DNA from: Prochlorococcus sp. AG-442-M23 | GTDB taxonomy: Bacteria > Cyanobacteriota > Cyanobacteriia > PCC-6307 > Cyanobiaceae | DNA length: 64,000 bases | Direction of reading: 5' to 3' | Assembly: GCA_003209655.1 (NCBI GenBank) | Contig: QCPW01000004.1 | Location: 104,029-168,028 of the forward strand | In this document: piece after piece, positions 52,821 to 62,955 of the stretch | How the letters are laid out: every line of letters starts with the position of its first letter | Numbering within the stretch: the first letter of the stretch is position 1 | Notes under the pieces: generated by a model | Told to the model about the DNA's origin: nothing | Databases searched by the model: none | Seen by the model: only the letters and a program-made list of their open reading frames with translations | Made by a program: the position numbers and the translations under genes

Positions 52821-54356
52821 ATGAGATCTGTAAAATTACATAAACTTTTAGATTTAGTAGGAATTATCCCTTCATTAGATCTAATCGATCAAGAAATCAA
52901 TAATATTTCTTTTAACTCTAAAGAAGTACAGCAAGGCACTTTGTTTTTAGGTATGCCTGGTTTAAATGTTGATGGAGGAAAATATTGTATTGAGGCAATT
53001 GAAAATGGCGCAGTGGCTGCCATTATTGGATCTGCTGCAAAACAGAAAATTGGATCTATTGATCAAGAAAGGATTTTGGTTATAGAGGATAATTTAGATT
53101 ATATTTTTGGTCAAATAGTCGCTGAGTTTTGGAATAGGCCTTCAAGAAAACTAAAACTTATTGGTGTTACGGGAACAAATGGAAAAACTACAATTACTTT
53201 TTTATTAGAATATCTTTTAAAAAAATTAGGAAAAAAGACTGCATTATTCGGAACTTTGTTCAATAGATGGCCAGGCTTCTCGGAGGTTTCATCACATACA
53301 ACTGATTTCGCTGATAAACTTCAAAAAAAATTAAATGCTGCCGTTGAGGCAGAATCTGAATTCGCGATAATAGAAGTAAGTTCTCATTCTATTGCTCAAA
53401 GCAGGATATCAGGCTGCGAATTTGAAGCGGCTATTTTTACTAATTTAACTCAAGATCATCTTGATTATCACTCAGATATGGAATCTTATTTTCAAACAAA
53501 AAGAAAATTATTTTTCCCACCTTACTTAATAGAAAAAGATGGAATTTCTGTATTAAATCATGATGACCCTTGGATATCTAAATTATCATCTGAACTTGAA
53601 AAAAGATCTTCAATAGTCTCAACAAAAATTACTGACAGTGAATTTGAAAATGATGATTTTTTTTTCGTAACAGATAAAAAATTTACTGAAATTGGTTCCA
53701 CCTGTATTTTTCATACACCTAGGGAAAAAATTCAACTTTTTGTTCCACTTGTTGGTGAATTTAATTTAATGAATGCGATTCAAGCAATAACAATTTTGTA
53801 TAAATTTAATTTTTCTTTAAAAGATTTATCAAAGTTAATACAATCTTTCCCTGGAGCTCCTGGGAGAATGGAGAAAATACAAATTGATAATGATGACGTC
53901 TTAAGAACACTTCCAACAGTAATTATTGATTATGCCCACACACCTGATGGATTAAAAAAGGTTTTGCAATCAATTAAAAAACTTTGTAAAGGGAAACTAA
54001 TTACTGTTTTTGGCTGTGGAGGAGATCGAGATCGTAGTAAAAGGCCTTTAATGGGATCAATAGCTGAAGAGTTTTCTGATCACGTTTTTATAACATCAGA
54101 TAATCCAAGATCAGAAGAACCGCAAAAGATAGTAAATGATATTTTGATGGGTATAGAAAAAAGAGAAAAAATAATAATTGATATTGATAGATTTAAAGCA
54201 ATAAATAAATCCATCAAATTTGCTAATAAAGAAGATATTGTTTTAATTGCAGGAAAAGGACATGAAGACTATCAAATTCTCAATGATAAAGTAATTGATT
54301 TTGATGATAGAAAAATAGCTCAAAAATTATTACAAGAAAAAAGCAAATCTAAATAA
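52821..54356 (+). CDS. murE: UDP-MurNAc-tripeptide synthetase MurE
   Basis: A 511 aa ligase of cell-wall synthesis: VTGTNGKTTITFLLEYLLKK (P-loop), IEVSSHSIAQSRI, NLTQDHLDYH, and TSDNPRSEEP, the DNPR motif that selects meso-diaminopimelate. Length normal; follows the glutaredoxin-like gene by 10 bp. Confidence 0.96.
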   Translation: MRSVKLHKLLDLVGIIPSLDLIDQEINNISFNSKEVQQGTLFLGMPGLNVDGGKYCIEAIENGAVAAIIGSAAKQKIGSIDQERILVIEDNLDYIFGQIVAEFWNRPSRKLKLIGVTGTNGKTTITFLLEYLLKKLGKKTALFGTLFNRWPGFSEVSSHTTDFADKLQKKLNAAVEAESEFAIIEVSSHSIAQSRISGCEFEAAIFTNLTQDHLDYHSDMESYFQTKRKLFFPPYLIEKDGISVLNHDDPWISKLSSELEKRSSIVSTKITDSEFENDDFFFVTDKKFTEIGSTCIFHTPREKIQLFVPLVGEFNLMNAIQAITILYKFNFSLKDLSKLIQSFPGAPGRMEKIQIDNDDVLRTLPTVIIDYAHTPDGLKKVLQSIKKLCKGKLITVFGCGGDRDRSKRPLMGSIAEEFSDHVFITSDNPRSEEPQKIVNDILMGIEKREKIIIDIDRFKAINKSIKFANKEDIVLIAGKGHEDYQILNDKVIDFDDRKIAQKLLQEKSKSK

Positions 54357-54436
54357 AATTTATTACTCAAATTAGAAAGATCTCTTCGCAAATTATAAGA
54401 AAAGTTTCTTAAAATAAATGAAATTATTTTTATGAT

Positions 54437-55141
54437 ATGAAAGGGTTAGCTTTAGTTGTGGGTTCAGGTGGAATTGGAACCCAACTAGCTAAAGATCTGA
54501 GTGAAAGTGAAAGAGATTTAGATGTTGTTTTGTGTGGAAGGAAAAATTTATTTAATTCTTTTTGGGAATTGGATATAGAGGATTCTCAATCACTTTTGCA
54601 TTTGAAAAATAAAGTAGCAAATCATCCTTCAAAATTAAGGTTAGTTGTTAATGCTACAGGGAGACTTCATAGTGATTCTCTTCAACCAGAAAAAAGATTA
54701 CAACATCTTGATAAAAAAAATATGATGGAAAGTTTTTCAATAAATGCTTTTTCTCCTATTTTGTTAGCTAAAACAATTGAAGAATTTATCCCAAAGGATC
54801 TTGATTTTAATTTTGCAAGTATAAGTGCAAGAGTGGGCAGCATTGGAGATAATAAAACTGGAGGTTGGTATTCATATAGAGCTGCAAAATCTGCGCAAAA
54901 TCAGTTTTTAAAATCTTTAAGTATTGAATGGGCTAGACGTTTCCCAAAGGCTACTATTACATTGCTTCATCCAGGAACAGTGGATACTGATTTATCTAGA
55001 CCTTTTCATAAATTTGTCCCAGAACATAAATTATTTAGTAAAGAAAAATCATCTAAATTTTTGGTCAATATTATTAAAAACCAATCTCCAGAATCTACTG
55101 GAAAATTTATTGCATGGGATAGCTCAGAAATACCCTGGTAA
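54437..55141 (+). CDS. short-chain dehydrogenase
   Basis: A 234 aa SDR: GLALVVGSGGIGTQLAKDLSES (nucleotide site GxGGIG), VVNATGRLHS, and YSYRAAKSAQNQF with the catalytic Tyr-x-x-x-Lys. Ends TGKFIAWDSSEIPW, as in the CsgA/C-factor-like subgroup. Substrate unknown. Confidence 0.88.
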   Translation: MKGLALVVGSGGIGTQLAKDLSESERDLDVVLCGRKNLFNSFWELDIEDSQSLLHLKNKVANHPSKLRLVVNATGRLHSDSLQPEKRLQHLDKKNMMESFSINAFSPILLAKTIEEFIPKDLDFNFASISARVGSIGDNKTGGWYSYRAAKSAQNQFLKSLSIEWARRFPKATITLLHPGTVDTDLSRPFHKFVPEHKLFSKEKSSKFLVNIIKNQSPESTGKFIAWDSSEIPW

Positions 55142-55227
55142 AATGAATTTTTTCTCCATACTATATAGATCTGTTAATTAATAAAAGGTTAAGCGAATTA
55201 AAAAATTTATTTAAATTTTAATAAGAG

Positions 55228-55317
55228 CTACTTTTTCTTTTTTCTAAAATGAGTCAGATATAAATTTGTAAAATTTGCCATAACTAAAAGGATAAGCAAG
55301 AAAGTATTTAGCTCCAT
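55228..55317 (-). CDS. 29 aa MELNTFLLI-type microprotein
   Basis: MELNTFLLILLVMANFTNLYL... ending HFRKKKK. One helix with a basic tail, ATG start. Its first nine residues match those of the microprotein at 30424-30519 except for one Asn/Glu change, so the two are probably related. Role unknown; perhaps a thylakoid or plasma membrane microprotein. Confidence 0.62.
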   Translation of the reverse strand: MELNTFLLILLVMANFTNLYLTHFRKKKK

Positions 55318-55432
55318 ATTTTGAAAAAGTTTTAAACATTATTACCCATAAGAATAACTCTTTTCAATAGGAATGTTTATTTAAATATTTAAAAAAAAAT
55401 AGAAACAAGGTTGGCTTAAATTTGAACAAAAA

Positions 55433-55525
55433 ATGTATTTTAATTTCGTTGTTGAAACTGATAGGAAAGGGCGCAAATATAGAGTTTTTAATTGTTACCC
55501 AAATAAAGATCCTAAAAAACGATAA
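55433..55525 (+). CDS. 30 aa basic microprotein
   Basis: MYFNFVVETDRKGRKYRVFN... ending PNKDPKKR. Beta-hairpin-like and basic. Short but well composed; an alternative TTG frame over the same bases is hydrophobic and less likely. Confidence 0.42.
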   Translation: MYFNFVVETDRKGRKYRVFNCYPNKDPKKR

Positions 55526-55553
55526 TTAAAAAAATCAATACTAACTATAAGCT

Positions 55554-56729
55554 TTAAGTCAGTATTTTTTTTATTTCTTTAGAAAGTAAATCAATCTCAG
55601 CTTCTGTAGTTATTTGGTGTACACAAGCTCTAAACCATTTTGGATCTTCTAAAACTCTAATCCAAATTTTCTTTTCTCCAAGTTTCTTCACAAAATTATC
55701 TTTATCTTCAATATTTTCGATATTAAAACTAACTATCCCATTTAAGTATTTTTTATCTAAAACTAATTCAACTCCTCTTAATTGATTTAATTTATCCCAA
55801 AGTTTTCCACTTAATTTTTTTATATTTTTGGTTTTATCTTTTTCAGGGCAGTCCTTATCCAAAAGATCTAAAGAATTCCGGAGCCCAGCAAGCAAAGGAA
55901 TACAAGAGGTTGCTACTTCAAATTTCCTTGCATCATCATGAAAAAGATTATCTGAAGGCTCATAAATTCCTTGTTCTTTTTTTAATGACTTCCACCCGAT
56001 TATTGTTGGATCTGTTTCATGAATAAATCTATCTGAGACATAAATAGCTCCAAGACCTTCTGGACCACATGCCCATTTATGAGAAGTTATGGAATATAAA
56101 TCAGAATAAAAAACTTCTTCTTCGATTTTTATGTGCCCAAAAGTTTGAGCACCATCAACAAGAAGATAAGAATTCTCTCGATTATTTTTTAATTCGATAG
56201 AAATTTGTTTTAAAGGCATTTTATATCCAAAGTTCCATAAAATATGTGAAATAATTAGGATCTTAGTCTTACTATTTAGATTTTTTAAAATCTCTAAAAT
56301 TATATTTTCGTCATTTAGATTTTTAATTTTCTGAATTGGCAAAATTTTGAATATTAAATTATTTCTTCTGCAAAATTCTCGACTTGCAGCCACTACTCCA
56401 GGATGTTCACAGTCACTTATTAATAACTCTTCTCCCTCTTCTACTTTTATTCCCCAAAAAGGCAAAATCATACCAGAAGAGATATTTTCAGTTAAAGCTA
56501 CATTCTTTGAATTAACACCTAATTTTTGCGCAATAATTCTCTTTGTGGTCAATATTTCTTTGTAAATAAAAGGCCACATATCATTGGTAAATGGCCCTAA
56601 ATCTTGGATAATTTCCCAAGTTTTAACTATTGCTTCTAGAGAAGATTTTGGTAAAGGTCCTTGACCCCCATAGTTGAAGTAATACTTATTTTTTAATGCG
56701 GGTATTTGATCTCTTAGATTATTTCTCAT
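55554..56729 (-). CDS. class V aminotransferase
   Basis: A 391 aa fold-type I PLP enzyme: KYYFNYGGQGPLPKSSL at the start, VDGAQTFGHIKI (PLP ring Asp), and YSITSHKWACGPEGLGAIYVSDR with the PLP Lys. Belongs with cysteine desulfurase/isopenicillin epimerase-like enzymes. No mobile Cys loop obvious, so not a clear desulfurase. The next gene upstream is an ArsM-like methyltransferase on the same strand. Confidence 0.82.
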   Translation of the reverse strand: MRNNLRDQIPALKNKYYFNYGGQGPLPKSSLEAIVKTWEIIQDLGPFTNDMWPFIYKEILTTKRIIAQKLGVNSKNVALTENISSGMILPFWGIKVEEGEELLISDCEHPGVVAASREFCRRNNLIFKILPIQKIKNLNDENIILEILKNLNSKTKILIISHILWNFGYKMPLKQISIELKNNRENSYLLVDGAQTFGHIKIEEEVFYSDLYSITSHKWACGPEGLGAIYVSDRFIHETDPTIIGWKSLKKEQGIYEPSDNLFHDDARKFEVATSCIPLLAGLRNSLDLLDKDCPEKDKTKNIKKLSGKLWDKLNQLRGVELVLDKKYLNGIVSFNIENIEDKDNFVKKLGEKKIWIRVLEDPKWFRACVHQITTEAEIDLLSKEIKKILT

Positions 56730-56766
56730 GGAAAATTTAAACTAGATTATTTAACTATTGAATTTT

Positions 56767-57561
56767 TTAAATATTACCTACTAAAGTTATTGTTCTAAAT
56801 TCAATACCTTCAATAACTTTCCAAGGTTCAGCACTCCTTTCTGCAAATTCTAAATTTTTAAAACCTAGTTCTTTAAAATCACTAATAAATTCTGGCTCAT
56901 ACCATGCTCCGCTAATACATCCTGTCCATAGATCATGATCATTTTGCAATCTTAATGGAACTTTTTTGTTAGAGACAATATCGCTAATTGCAATTCTTCC
57001 ATTGTCGTTTAAAACTCTTTTTATATTTCTTAAAAGGTTATTTCTAGATTCTGGACTTACCAAGTTTAGTACACAATTACTTAAAATAATATCGACTGAT
57101 TTGTCGGCGATTAATGGATTTAAATCTTTATCTAATTCATTGAGCTTTTCAATTGATCCCTCTAGAAATTCTGTATTTTTGAAACCTATTTTCTTTGCAA
57201 CTTCTTTTGAGGCTGATCTAGATAACGAAAGCATGTCAGGATTCTGATCAACTCCAATAACTTTTCCTTCTTTCCCTACAATTTGGGCACATATAAAAGC
57301 ATTTTTGCCGCTACCACTTCCAAGATCTAAGACTATATCATTTTTTTGAACATATTTTGTTGGATCACCACATCCATAATCTCTTTCTATTACCTCTTGA
57401 GGAATTGCTTCAAGTAAGACGGGATTAAACCTAACTGGTGTACAAAGACAACTCTCTTTTTCTAATGCAGCTGACCCATATCTTTCTTGAATCGCATCTT
57501 TATGATCGAAATTATTAGATGCTTCATTAGATGGATTTGTATTACAGCAATTTTCTGACAT
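56767..57561 (-). CDS. ArsM-like methyltransferase
   Basis: A 264 aa SAM enzyme: IVLDLGSGSGKNAFICAQIVGKEGKVIGVDQNPDML (SAM site) and DIILSNCVLNLVSPESRNNLLRNIKRVL. Cys-rich start (CCNTN, KESCLCTPVRF), and TGCISGAWYEPEFI with a further Cys, the arrangement of arsenite methyltransferases. It may methylate arsenite, or act in another role; in marine picocyanobacteria this is plausible since they take up arsenate. Confidence 0.75.
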   Translation of the reverse strand: MSENCCNTNPSNEASNNFDHKDAIQERYGSAALEKESCLCTPVRFNPVLLEAIPQEVIERDYGCGDPTKYVQKNDIVLDLGSGSGKNAFICAQIVGKEGKVIGVDQNPDMLSLSRSASKEVAKKIGFKNTEFLEGSIEKLNELDKDLNPLIADKSVDIILSNCVLNLVSPESRNNLLRNIKRVLNDNGRIAISDIVSNKKVPLRLQNDHDLWTGCISGAWYEPEFISDFKELGFKNLEFAERSAEPWKVIEGIEFRTITLVGNI

Positions 57562-57591
57562 GTGATTAAATGTTTCTCGATAAATATAGCC

Positions 57592-57620
57592 AAAAAAAAA
57601 GCCCCTGATTGAGGGGCTTT
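57592..57620 (-). terminator. intrinsic terminator after the PirA-like gene
   Basis: Perfect stem AAGCCCC/GGGGCTT with loop, nine T on the minus strand. 18 bp after the stop of the PirA-like gene. It may also work in the other direction, at the end of a plus-strand transcript. Confidence 0.9.
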
Positions 57621-57637
57621 TATTTTGTTAAATTAAA

Positions 57638-57811
57638 TTATTTAGTGTAATTTACACCTCTGTAATTTAATTCTGCTTTTTCATTACTTGAAGAAGCGTC
57701 ATCCATTCTGTTGGTGTATACGTTTCTTCTATAGGTAAGTTCAATAAGTTGCTTTTTAGCAACTTCTTTGTTTTGAACGTAGTTTTTACCTCTGTAAGTT
57801 AAAGTAGTCAT
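57638..57811 (-). CDS. DUF4278 protein, PirA-like nitrogen regulator
   Basis: Start placed at ATG 57811 (MTTLTYRGKNYVQNKEV), 57 aa; the track's start at 57847 lies inside the riboswitch. Three short LTYRG-like units (LTYRGKNY, LTYRRNVY, LNYRGVNY) identify DUF4278. PirA in Synechocystis is a DUF4278 protein that binds PII and controls entry into arginine synthesis; this homologue may do the same. Own promoter, NtcA site, riboswitch and terminator enclose it, so it is a separate unit. Confidence 0.8.
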   Translation of the reverse strand: MTTLTYRGKNYVQNKEVAKKQLIELTYRRNVYTNRMDDASSSNEKAELNYRGVNYTK

Positions 57812-57837
57812 GTTTCGATGTGACAACACGGCCATCC

Positions 57838-57887
57838 CCCGTTCCATGGTATGACTCGAACTGCGCCCTCCGAGAAGGGTGAACGAA
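57838..57887 (-). promoter_or_regulatory. glutamine-II ('Downstream-peptide') riboswitch
   Basis: On the minus strand: CGTTC, then hairpin CCC-TTCTCGG-AGGG-like, then GCGCAGTTCGAGTCATACC, then GAACG closing the outer stem (57881-57885 with 57840-57844). The layout and words match the Downstream-peptide motif known from marine picocyanobacteria upstream of short genes. Binding of glutamine stabilises the fold and changes expression; it is thought to turn the gene on. Matched from memory of the consensus. Confidence 0.78.
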
Positions 57888-57889
57888 AA

Positions 57890-57903
57890 GTAGCAATTGC
57901 TAC
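57890..57903. promoter_or_regulatory. NtcA binding site at transcription start
   Basis: Perfect palindrome GTAGCAATTGCTAC, i.e. GTA-N8-TAC, the exact NtcA consensus. It lies just downstream of the -10, over the expected transcription start, so NtcA would block this promoter when nitrogen is short. Confidence 0.75.
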
Positions 57904-57909
57904 AAAATT

Positions 57910-57939
57910 ATTATAAGCGAATTTCTCTGGGGATGTCTA
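57910..57939 (-). promoter_or_regulatory. sigma70-type promoter
   Basis: On the minus strand TAGACA (57934-57939), 18 bp, TATAAT (57910-57915). Near-consensus boxes with good spacing. Predicted start is 6-8 bases on, inside or at the edge of the NtcA palindrome. Confidence 0.75.
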
Positions 57940-58065
57940 GCTTTTACAAATAGAAACGAAGACTTAATGTTTTTTTAATTATTATCTAAGGTAAATTTTT
58001 TTATTAATATTCTAAAAAAAGGATTATGTTTATATTTGGTTTAATCTTCATTTAGCAAATTTTTT

Positions 58066-58323
58066 ATGACCGGTTTTTTATATTTCTTGGGCAATACCTT
58101 AAGATGGCCAGTTTTAAAACCAAAAGAGTTTTTTTCCTTACATTTGTATTTTTCAATAATTTATTTGATATCTTTTATTCTGAACAAATATGGTGTAAGC
58201 CAATCTAATTTGGTTTTTACTATTGGGATTCTTGCTCCACTTTTAATAGCTATTGGACAAGGTCTCCCAATAGATTGCCTTGATATGGAATCATCTTTGC
58301 TAAAGGAATTAAAGAGTAAGTAA
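58066..58323 (+). CDS. 85 aa membrane protein
   Basis: Two to three hydrophobic segments (FSLHLYFSIIYLISFILN and LVFTIGILAPLLIAIGQGLP), then an acidic end with DCLDMESSLLKEL. ATG start. Conserved-looking hypothetical protein; convergent with nfu. Confidence 0.6.
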   Translation: MTGFLYFLGNTLRWPVLKPKEFFSLHLYFSIIYLISFILNKYGVSQSNLVFTIGILAPLLIAIGQGLPIDCLDMESSLLKELKSK

Positions 58324-58344
58324 TATAATTTTTAGATTAAATTT

Positions 58345-58590
58345 TTATAAAACCTGAACAACTTCGCTTATTTCAGGAATCATTTCTTTTAACTTTCTCT
58401 CAATCCCCATTTTTAGGGTCATCGTACTACTTGGGCAACTACCACATGCCCCTTGAAGTCTAACTTTGACAATTGGACCATCTATTTCTGCGATTTCTAC
58501 ATTACCTCCATCAGATATTAAAAAAGGTCTTAGCTCGTCAAGGACTTTCTCTACATTTTCATTTGTAAGTGAGAGTGTTTCAGTACTCAT
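58345..58590 (-). CDS. nfu: NifU-like iron-sulfur scaffold
   Basis: An 81 aa protein that is just the NifU C-terminal domain: [56 protein letters not shown]. The CxxC pair binds a 4Fe-4S cluster for delivery, in cyanobacteria chiefly to photosystem I. Divergent from mqo. Confidence 0.96.
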   Translation of the reverse strand: MSTETLSLTNENVEKVLDELRPFLISDGGNVEIAEIDGPIVKVRLQGACGSCPSSTMTLKMGIERKLKEMIPEISEVVQVL

Positions 58591-58660
58591 AATTTTAAAT
58601 TATCTTTATAATAAGCCTAGAAAGAAATTTGAATTATTGCAAAAAAGATAATTTTCTGTT

Positions 58661-60157
58661 GTGACTTCATTTAAAAATTCCAAGAATTTAAATAGCAACT
58701 TTGATGCAGTCTTAGTGGGTGCAGGAATAATGAGCAGTACTTTAGCTCTCCTGATTTCAGAAGTTTTACCAGACTTAAAGATTCTAATTATTGAGAAATT
58801 AAATACTCCTGGAAGTGAAAGTACTGGCGCTTTCAATAATGCAGGGACAGGACATGCTGCTAATTGCGAATTAAACTATACCACTTTAGATAAAAAAGGA
58901 AATTTAAAAATAGATAAAGCGCTTTCTATAAACCGTTCTTTTGAAAGATCCATGTCTCTATGGGCCTCATTGTATGAAGCGGGAAAAATTGATATTAAAA
59001 ATTTTTTAAAATTTATTCCTCATATTAGCTTTGTGTCTGGTCAGGATAATATTTCTTTTTTAAAAAAAAGATTTCATAAAATGACCGAAAATCCTGAGTT
59101 TAGCGATATGGAATTTTCTACATCTTTTGATGAAATTTCATCATGGGCGCCTCTAATAACAAAAGATAGGAATCCATTTACTAAAATTGCTGCTACCAGA
59201 ATAGGTAGAGGAACAGATATTAATTTTGAGGCTTTGACTAAGGAGTATTTGTCATTAGTTTCTTTAAACAAAAATAGTGAAATTAGATACAAGACAGAAT
59301 TAGTAGATTTAAAGAAAATTGATAAAAAAACATGGGAACTAGAAATTAGTTCAGAAGGTAGAAAAATATCAATTAGAACTGGCTATGTTTTTCTTGGTGC
59401 TGGTGGAAAAACAATTAATTATTTGCAAAAATCGAAAATTCCAGAAGCAAAGAGTTATGGTGGATTTCCTGTTAGTGGGAAATGGCTTATTTGCGAGAAA
59501 AAAGATCTAACAGAAAAACATAACTCGAAAGTTTATGGCAAGGCTGATATTGGATCGCCACCAATGTCTGTGCCTCATTTAGATACTAGATGGATTGACA
59601 ATAAAAAACTTCTTTTATATGGACCTTTTGCTGGATTTACAACTAAATTTCTAAAGCAAAGTTCATACTTTGACTTATTTAGTTCAATTAAAAAGAATAA
59701 TATTTTTTCGATGTTAGACGTTGGTTTCAAGAACAACGATTTAATTAATTACCTAATATCACAGTCATTAAAGAACCATAGCTCAAGGGTTGAGAATTTA
59801 AAAAATATGATGCCATCAGCTAATCCCTCTGATTGGTATTTAAAAAATGCTGGTCAAAGAGTCCAAATAATTAAGAAAACTGAAGGTGGTGGTTCTTTGA
59901 AATTTGGAACGGAGATTGTGAATTCATCTGATGGATCATTATCTGCTTTGCTAGGAGCTTCTCCTGGAGCAAGTACTGCGGTTTCAATTATGGTTGAGGT
60001 TCTAGAAAAATCAGTTTTATTTTTAAACGATAAGCATAATCTTCAGAAAAAAATAAATGACTTAATTTATCCAGAACTATCGGCCTATGAAAATGAAAGT
60101 ATTATCATAAAAGACATCAAAAAAAGAAATAATTCGATTTTTGGTTTCCATCCATAA
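58661..60157 (+). CDS. mqo: malate:quinone oxidoreductase
   Basis: GTG-started 498 aa membrane-bound FAD enzyme: [34 protein letters not shown], then [24 protein letters not shown], and [29 protein letters not shown] near the end. It oxidises malate to oxaloacetate and gives electrons to the quinone pool. Length usual. Confidence 0.95.
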   Translation: MTSFKNSKNLNSNFDAVLVGAGIMSSTLALLISEVLPDLKILIIEKLNTPGSESTGAFNNAGTGHAANCELNYTTLDKKGNLKIDKALSINRSFERSMSLWASLYEAGKIDIKNFLKFIPHISFVSGQDNISFLKKRFHKMTENPEFSDMEFSTSFDEISSWAPLITKDRNPFTKIAATRIGRGTDINFEALTKEYLSLVSLNKNSEIRYKTELVDLKKIDKKTWELEISSEGRKISIRTGYVFLGAGGKTINYLQKSKIPEAKSYGGFPVSGKWLICEKKDLTEKHNSKVYGKADIGSPPMSVPHLDTRWIDNKKLLLYGPFAGFTTKFLKQSSYFDLFSSIKKNNIFSMLDVGFKNNDLINYLISQSLKNHSSRVENLKNMMPSANPSDWYLKNAGQRVQIIKKTEGGGSLKFGTEIVNSSDGSLSALLGASPGASTAVSIMVEVLEKSVLFLNDKHNLQKKINDLIYPELSAYENESIIIKDIKKRNNSIFGFHP

Positions 60158-60211
60158 TTCTAATTAGCTAATATTATTCAAGATGTAATAAGAGGAGATT
60201 TTTTTTTCTAA

Positions 60212-62020
60212 ATGACTGATATATCTGTTTCAAAAATAAGAAATTTCTGCATAATCGCTCATATTGACCATGGTAAATCTACCCTTGCAGATAGGTTGCT
60301 CCAAGATACTGGGACTGTGCAGCAAAGGGATATGCAAGAACAATTTTTAGATAGTATGGATCTTGAAAGAGAGAGAGGAATTACTATCAAGTTACAGGCC
60401 GCTAGGATGAAATATAAAGCTGATGATTCTCAAGAATACGTTTTGAACTTAATAGATACCCCAGGACATGTTGATTTTTCTTATGAGGTTAGTAGATCTC
60501 TTCAGGCTTGCGAAGGTGCTTTACTAGTTGTTGATGCAAGTCAAGGAGTTGAAGCTCAAACCTTAGCTAATGTTTATCTTGCCTTAGAAAATAATCTTGA
60601 AATAATTCCTGTTTTAAATAAAGTTGATTTGCCAGGAGCTGATGCTGAAAAAATAAAACAAGAAATAGAGGAAATTATTGGACTGGATACATCTAATGCA
60701 ATAAATTGTTCAGCAAAAACTGGAGTTGGTATTAAAGATATTTTGGAAGCAATTGTAAGAAGAGTACCTCCTCCTCAAGATGAAACAAAATTACCTACGA
60801 AGGCACTCATTTTTGACTCTTATTATGATCCCTACAGAGGAGTTATTGTTTATTTCAGAGTGATATCTGGTTCTCTTAATAAAAGAGAAAAGATATTATT
60901 AATGGCAAGTAAAAAAAATTATGAACTGGATGAAATAGGAATAATGGCACCTGATCAACAGCAAGTTGATGAATTACATGCAGGAGAAGTTGGTTATTTA
61001 GCTGCTTCTATAAAATCAGTTGCAGATGCAAGAGTGGGAGATACGATTACTCTTTTAAATTATCCTGCAAATGATCCTTTGCCTGGTTATAAGACAGCAA
61101 ATCCTATGGTTTTTTGTGGTTTATTCCCGACTGATGCTGATCAATTCCCTGATTTAAGAGTATCTCTTGAAAAATTACAATTATCTGATGCAGCTTTAAA
61201 ATATGAGCCCGAAACCAGCAGTGCAATGGGCTTTGGATTTAGGTGTGGGTTCCTAGGACTTCTTCATATGGAGATTGTTCAAGAAAGATTAGAAAGAGAA
61301 TATGATTTAGATCTAATAGTAACGGCACCATCAGTTATCTATAAGGTTAATTTGAATCAGAATGAACATATATTTATTGATAATCCTTCTACAATTCCTG
61401 ATCCACAACTTAGAGAATCAATAGAAGAGCCTTATGTGAAAATGGAAATTTATGCCCCTAATGAATTTAATGGAACATTAATGGGCTTATGTCAGGAAAG
61501 AAGAGGAGTATTTATAGATATGAAATATATAACAACAGATCGAGTTACTTTGATTTATGAAATTCCATTAGCAGAAGTAGTTACAGATTTCTTTGATCAA
61601 ATGAAAAGTAGGACTCAAGGTTATGCATCAATGGAATATCATTTAATTGGCTATAGAAAGAATGACCTTGTTAGATTAGATGTTTTAATAAATTCAGAAA
61701 GAGCAGATCCATTAACTTCTATTGTTCATAAAGAAAAGGCTTATGGAATTGGCAGAAGTTTAGTTGAGAAATTAAAAGAACTTATTCCAAAACAACAATT
61801 TAAAATACCTATTCAAGCATCAATTGGTAGCCGGATTATTGCAAGCGAAAGTATAAGTGCATTAAGAAAAGATGTACTCTCTAAATGCTATGGAGGAGAT
61901 ATTTCTAGAAAAAAGAAACTATTAAAGAAGCAAGCTAAAGGGAAAAAGAGGATGAAGGCAATGGGTAAAGTTGATGTCCCTCAAGAAGCTTTTATGGCAG
62001 TTCTCAAATTAAATCAGTAA
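60212..62020 (+). CDS. lepA: elongation factor 4 (LepA)
   Basis: A 602 aa GTPase: [39 protein letters not shown] and [11 protein letters not shown] make the G domain, and the C-terminal end [22 protein letters not shown] is the LepA tail. It back-translocates or rescues stalled ribosomes. A GAGG ribosome site lies before the ATG. Confidence 0.97.
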   Translation: MTDISVSKIRNFCIIAHIDHGKSTLADRLLQDTGTVQQRDMQEQFLDSMDLERERGITIKLQAARMKYKADDSQEYVLNLIDTPGHVDFSYEVSRSLQACEGALLVVDASQGVEAQTLANVYLALENNLEIIPVLNKVDLPGADAEKIKQEIEEIIGLDTSNAINCSAKTGVGIKDILEAIVRRVPPPQDETKLPTKALIFDSYYDPYRGVIVYFRVISGSLNKREKILLMASKKNYELDEIGIMAPDQQQVDELHAGEVGYLAASIKSVADARVGDTITLLNYPANDPLPGYKTANPMVFCGLFPTDADQFPDLRVSLEKLQLSDAALKYEPETSSAMGFGFRCGFLGLLHMEIVQERLEREYDLDLIVTAPSVIYKVNLNQNEHIFIDNPSTIPDPQLRESIEEPYVKMEIYAPNEFNGTLMGLCQERRGVFIDMKYITTDRVTLIYEIPLAEVVTDFFDQMKSRTQGYASMEYHLIGYRKNDLVRLDVLINSERADPLTSIVHKEKAYGIGRSLVEKLKELIPKQQFKIPIQASIGSRIIASESISALRKDVLSKCYGGDISRKKKLLKKQAKGKKRMKAMGKVDVPQEAFMAVLKLNQ

Positions 62021-62079
62021 TTAATTTCAAATTAAAAACCAAAAGCTATTTTATTTCTCAAATAATAGTTATATTTTAA

Positions 62080-62931
62080 TTGATTCGAATAATAATAAAT
62101 TTTGTGAATACAGGTTCATCAAGTCAAGTTGCTCAGAATATTAGAAGGACTGGTTATGTAATCCTACTTTCATATCTTTTAATAGTGTTGATCATGAAAG
62201 TATTAGAGGCTAATAACTTTTTTGGTTATTCTTTTTCAACTTTTAGTAGTGAAATTTTCGCACCACCTTCACTAAAACATTTATGCGGCACGGATAGGTT
62301 AGGAAGAGATGTTTGTTTAAGAACTTTACAAGGTTCATCTATAGCTATTGAAGTTGTATTTCTTGCTATTCTATTTGCTTTAATTTTAGGCTTACCGTTA
62401 GGTTTATTGAGTGGATATTTTGGAGGTTTCTTTGATAAATGCTTAACTCTTATAATGGATACTATTTTTTCGATACCTGTTATTTTACTTTCAGTAGTGA
62501 TCGCTTTTGTTATTGGTAAAGGTATTATTAATGCTTCTTTAGCCTTGTGCATAGTTTACTCTCCTCAATATTATAGGTTAATTAGAAATCAAACACTATT
62601 AATAAAATCAGAGGCATATGTTGAAGCTGCAAGAGTTTCGGGAGCTGATGTTAAAACTATTATTTTAAAATATATATTCCCAAATGTTATTACCCCTTTG
62701 CCTATTCTTCTTACTTTAAATGCTGCTGATGCTGTATTGGTATTGGGAAGTTTAGGTTTCTTAGGTTTAGGAGTTCCTGCAGATGTACCAGAATGGGGCG
62801 GTGATCTTAATCTTGCGCTTGCGGCTCTACCTACTGGTATTTGGTGGACCGCTTTATTCCCTGGATTAGCAATGTTTTTTTTTAGTTTTAGGTCTTTCTT
62901 TTATAGGAGAAGAGATAGAAGATATATTTGA
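62080..62931 (+). CDS. ABC transporter permease, DppC/OppC-like
   Basis: TTG-started 283 aa permease with about six helices: LKHLCGTDRLGRDVCLRTLQGSSIAIEVVFLA (start of the BPD domain), then EAARVSGADVKTIILKYIFPNVITPLPILL (EAA loop). Typical of di/oligopeptide importers. The other permease, ATPases and binding protein are not in the window. Confidence 0.88.
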   Translation: MIRIIINFVNTGSSSQVAQNIRRTGYVILLSYLLIVLIMKVLEANNFFGYSFSTFSSEIFAPPSLKHLCGTDRLGRDVCLRTLQGSSIAIEVVFLAILFALILGLPLGLLSGYFGGFFDKCLTLIMDTIFSIPVILLSVVIAFVIGKGIINASLALCIVYSPQYYRLIRNQTLLIKSEAYVEAARVSGADVKTIILKYIFPNVITPLPILLTLNAADAVLVLGSLGFLGLGVPADVPEWGGDLNLALAALPTGIWWTALFPGLAMFFFSFRSFFYRRRDRRYI

Positions 62932-62955
62932 GAAGTCATAGCAAACTTTACTTTT

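Noticed and set aside
57812-57847. Longer N-terminus of the PirA-like gene (MERGMAVLSHRN)
   Set aside because: This part falls within and just behind the riboswitch fold; the internal ATG at 57811 gives the normal DUF4278 start.
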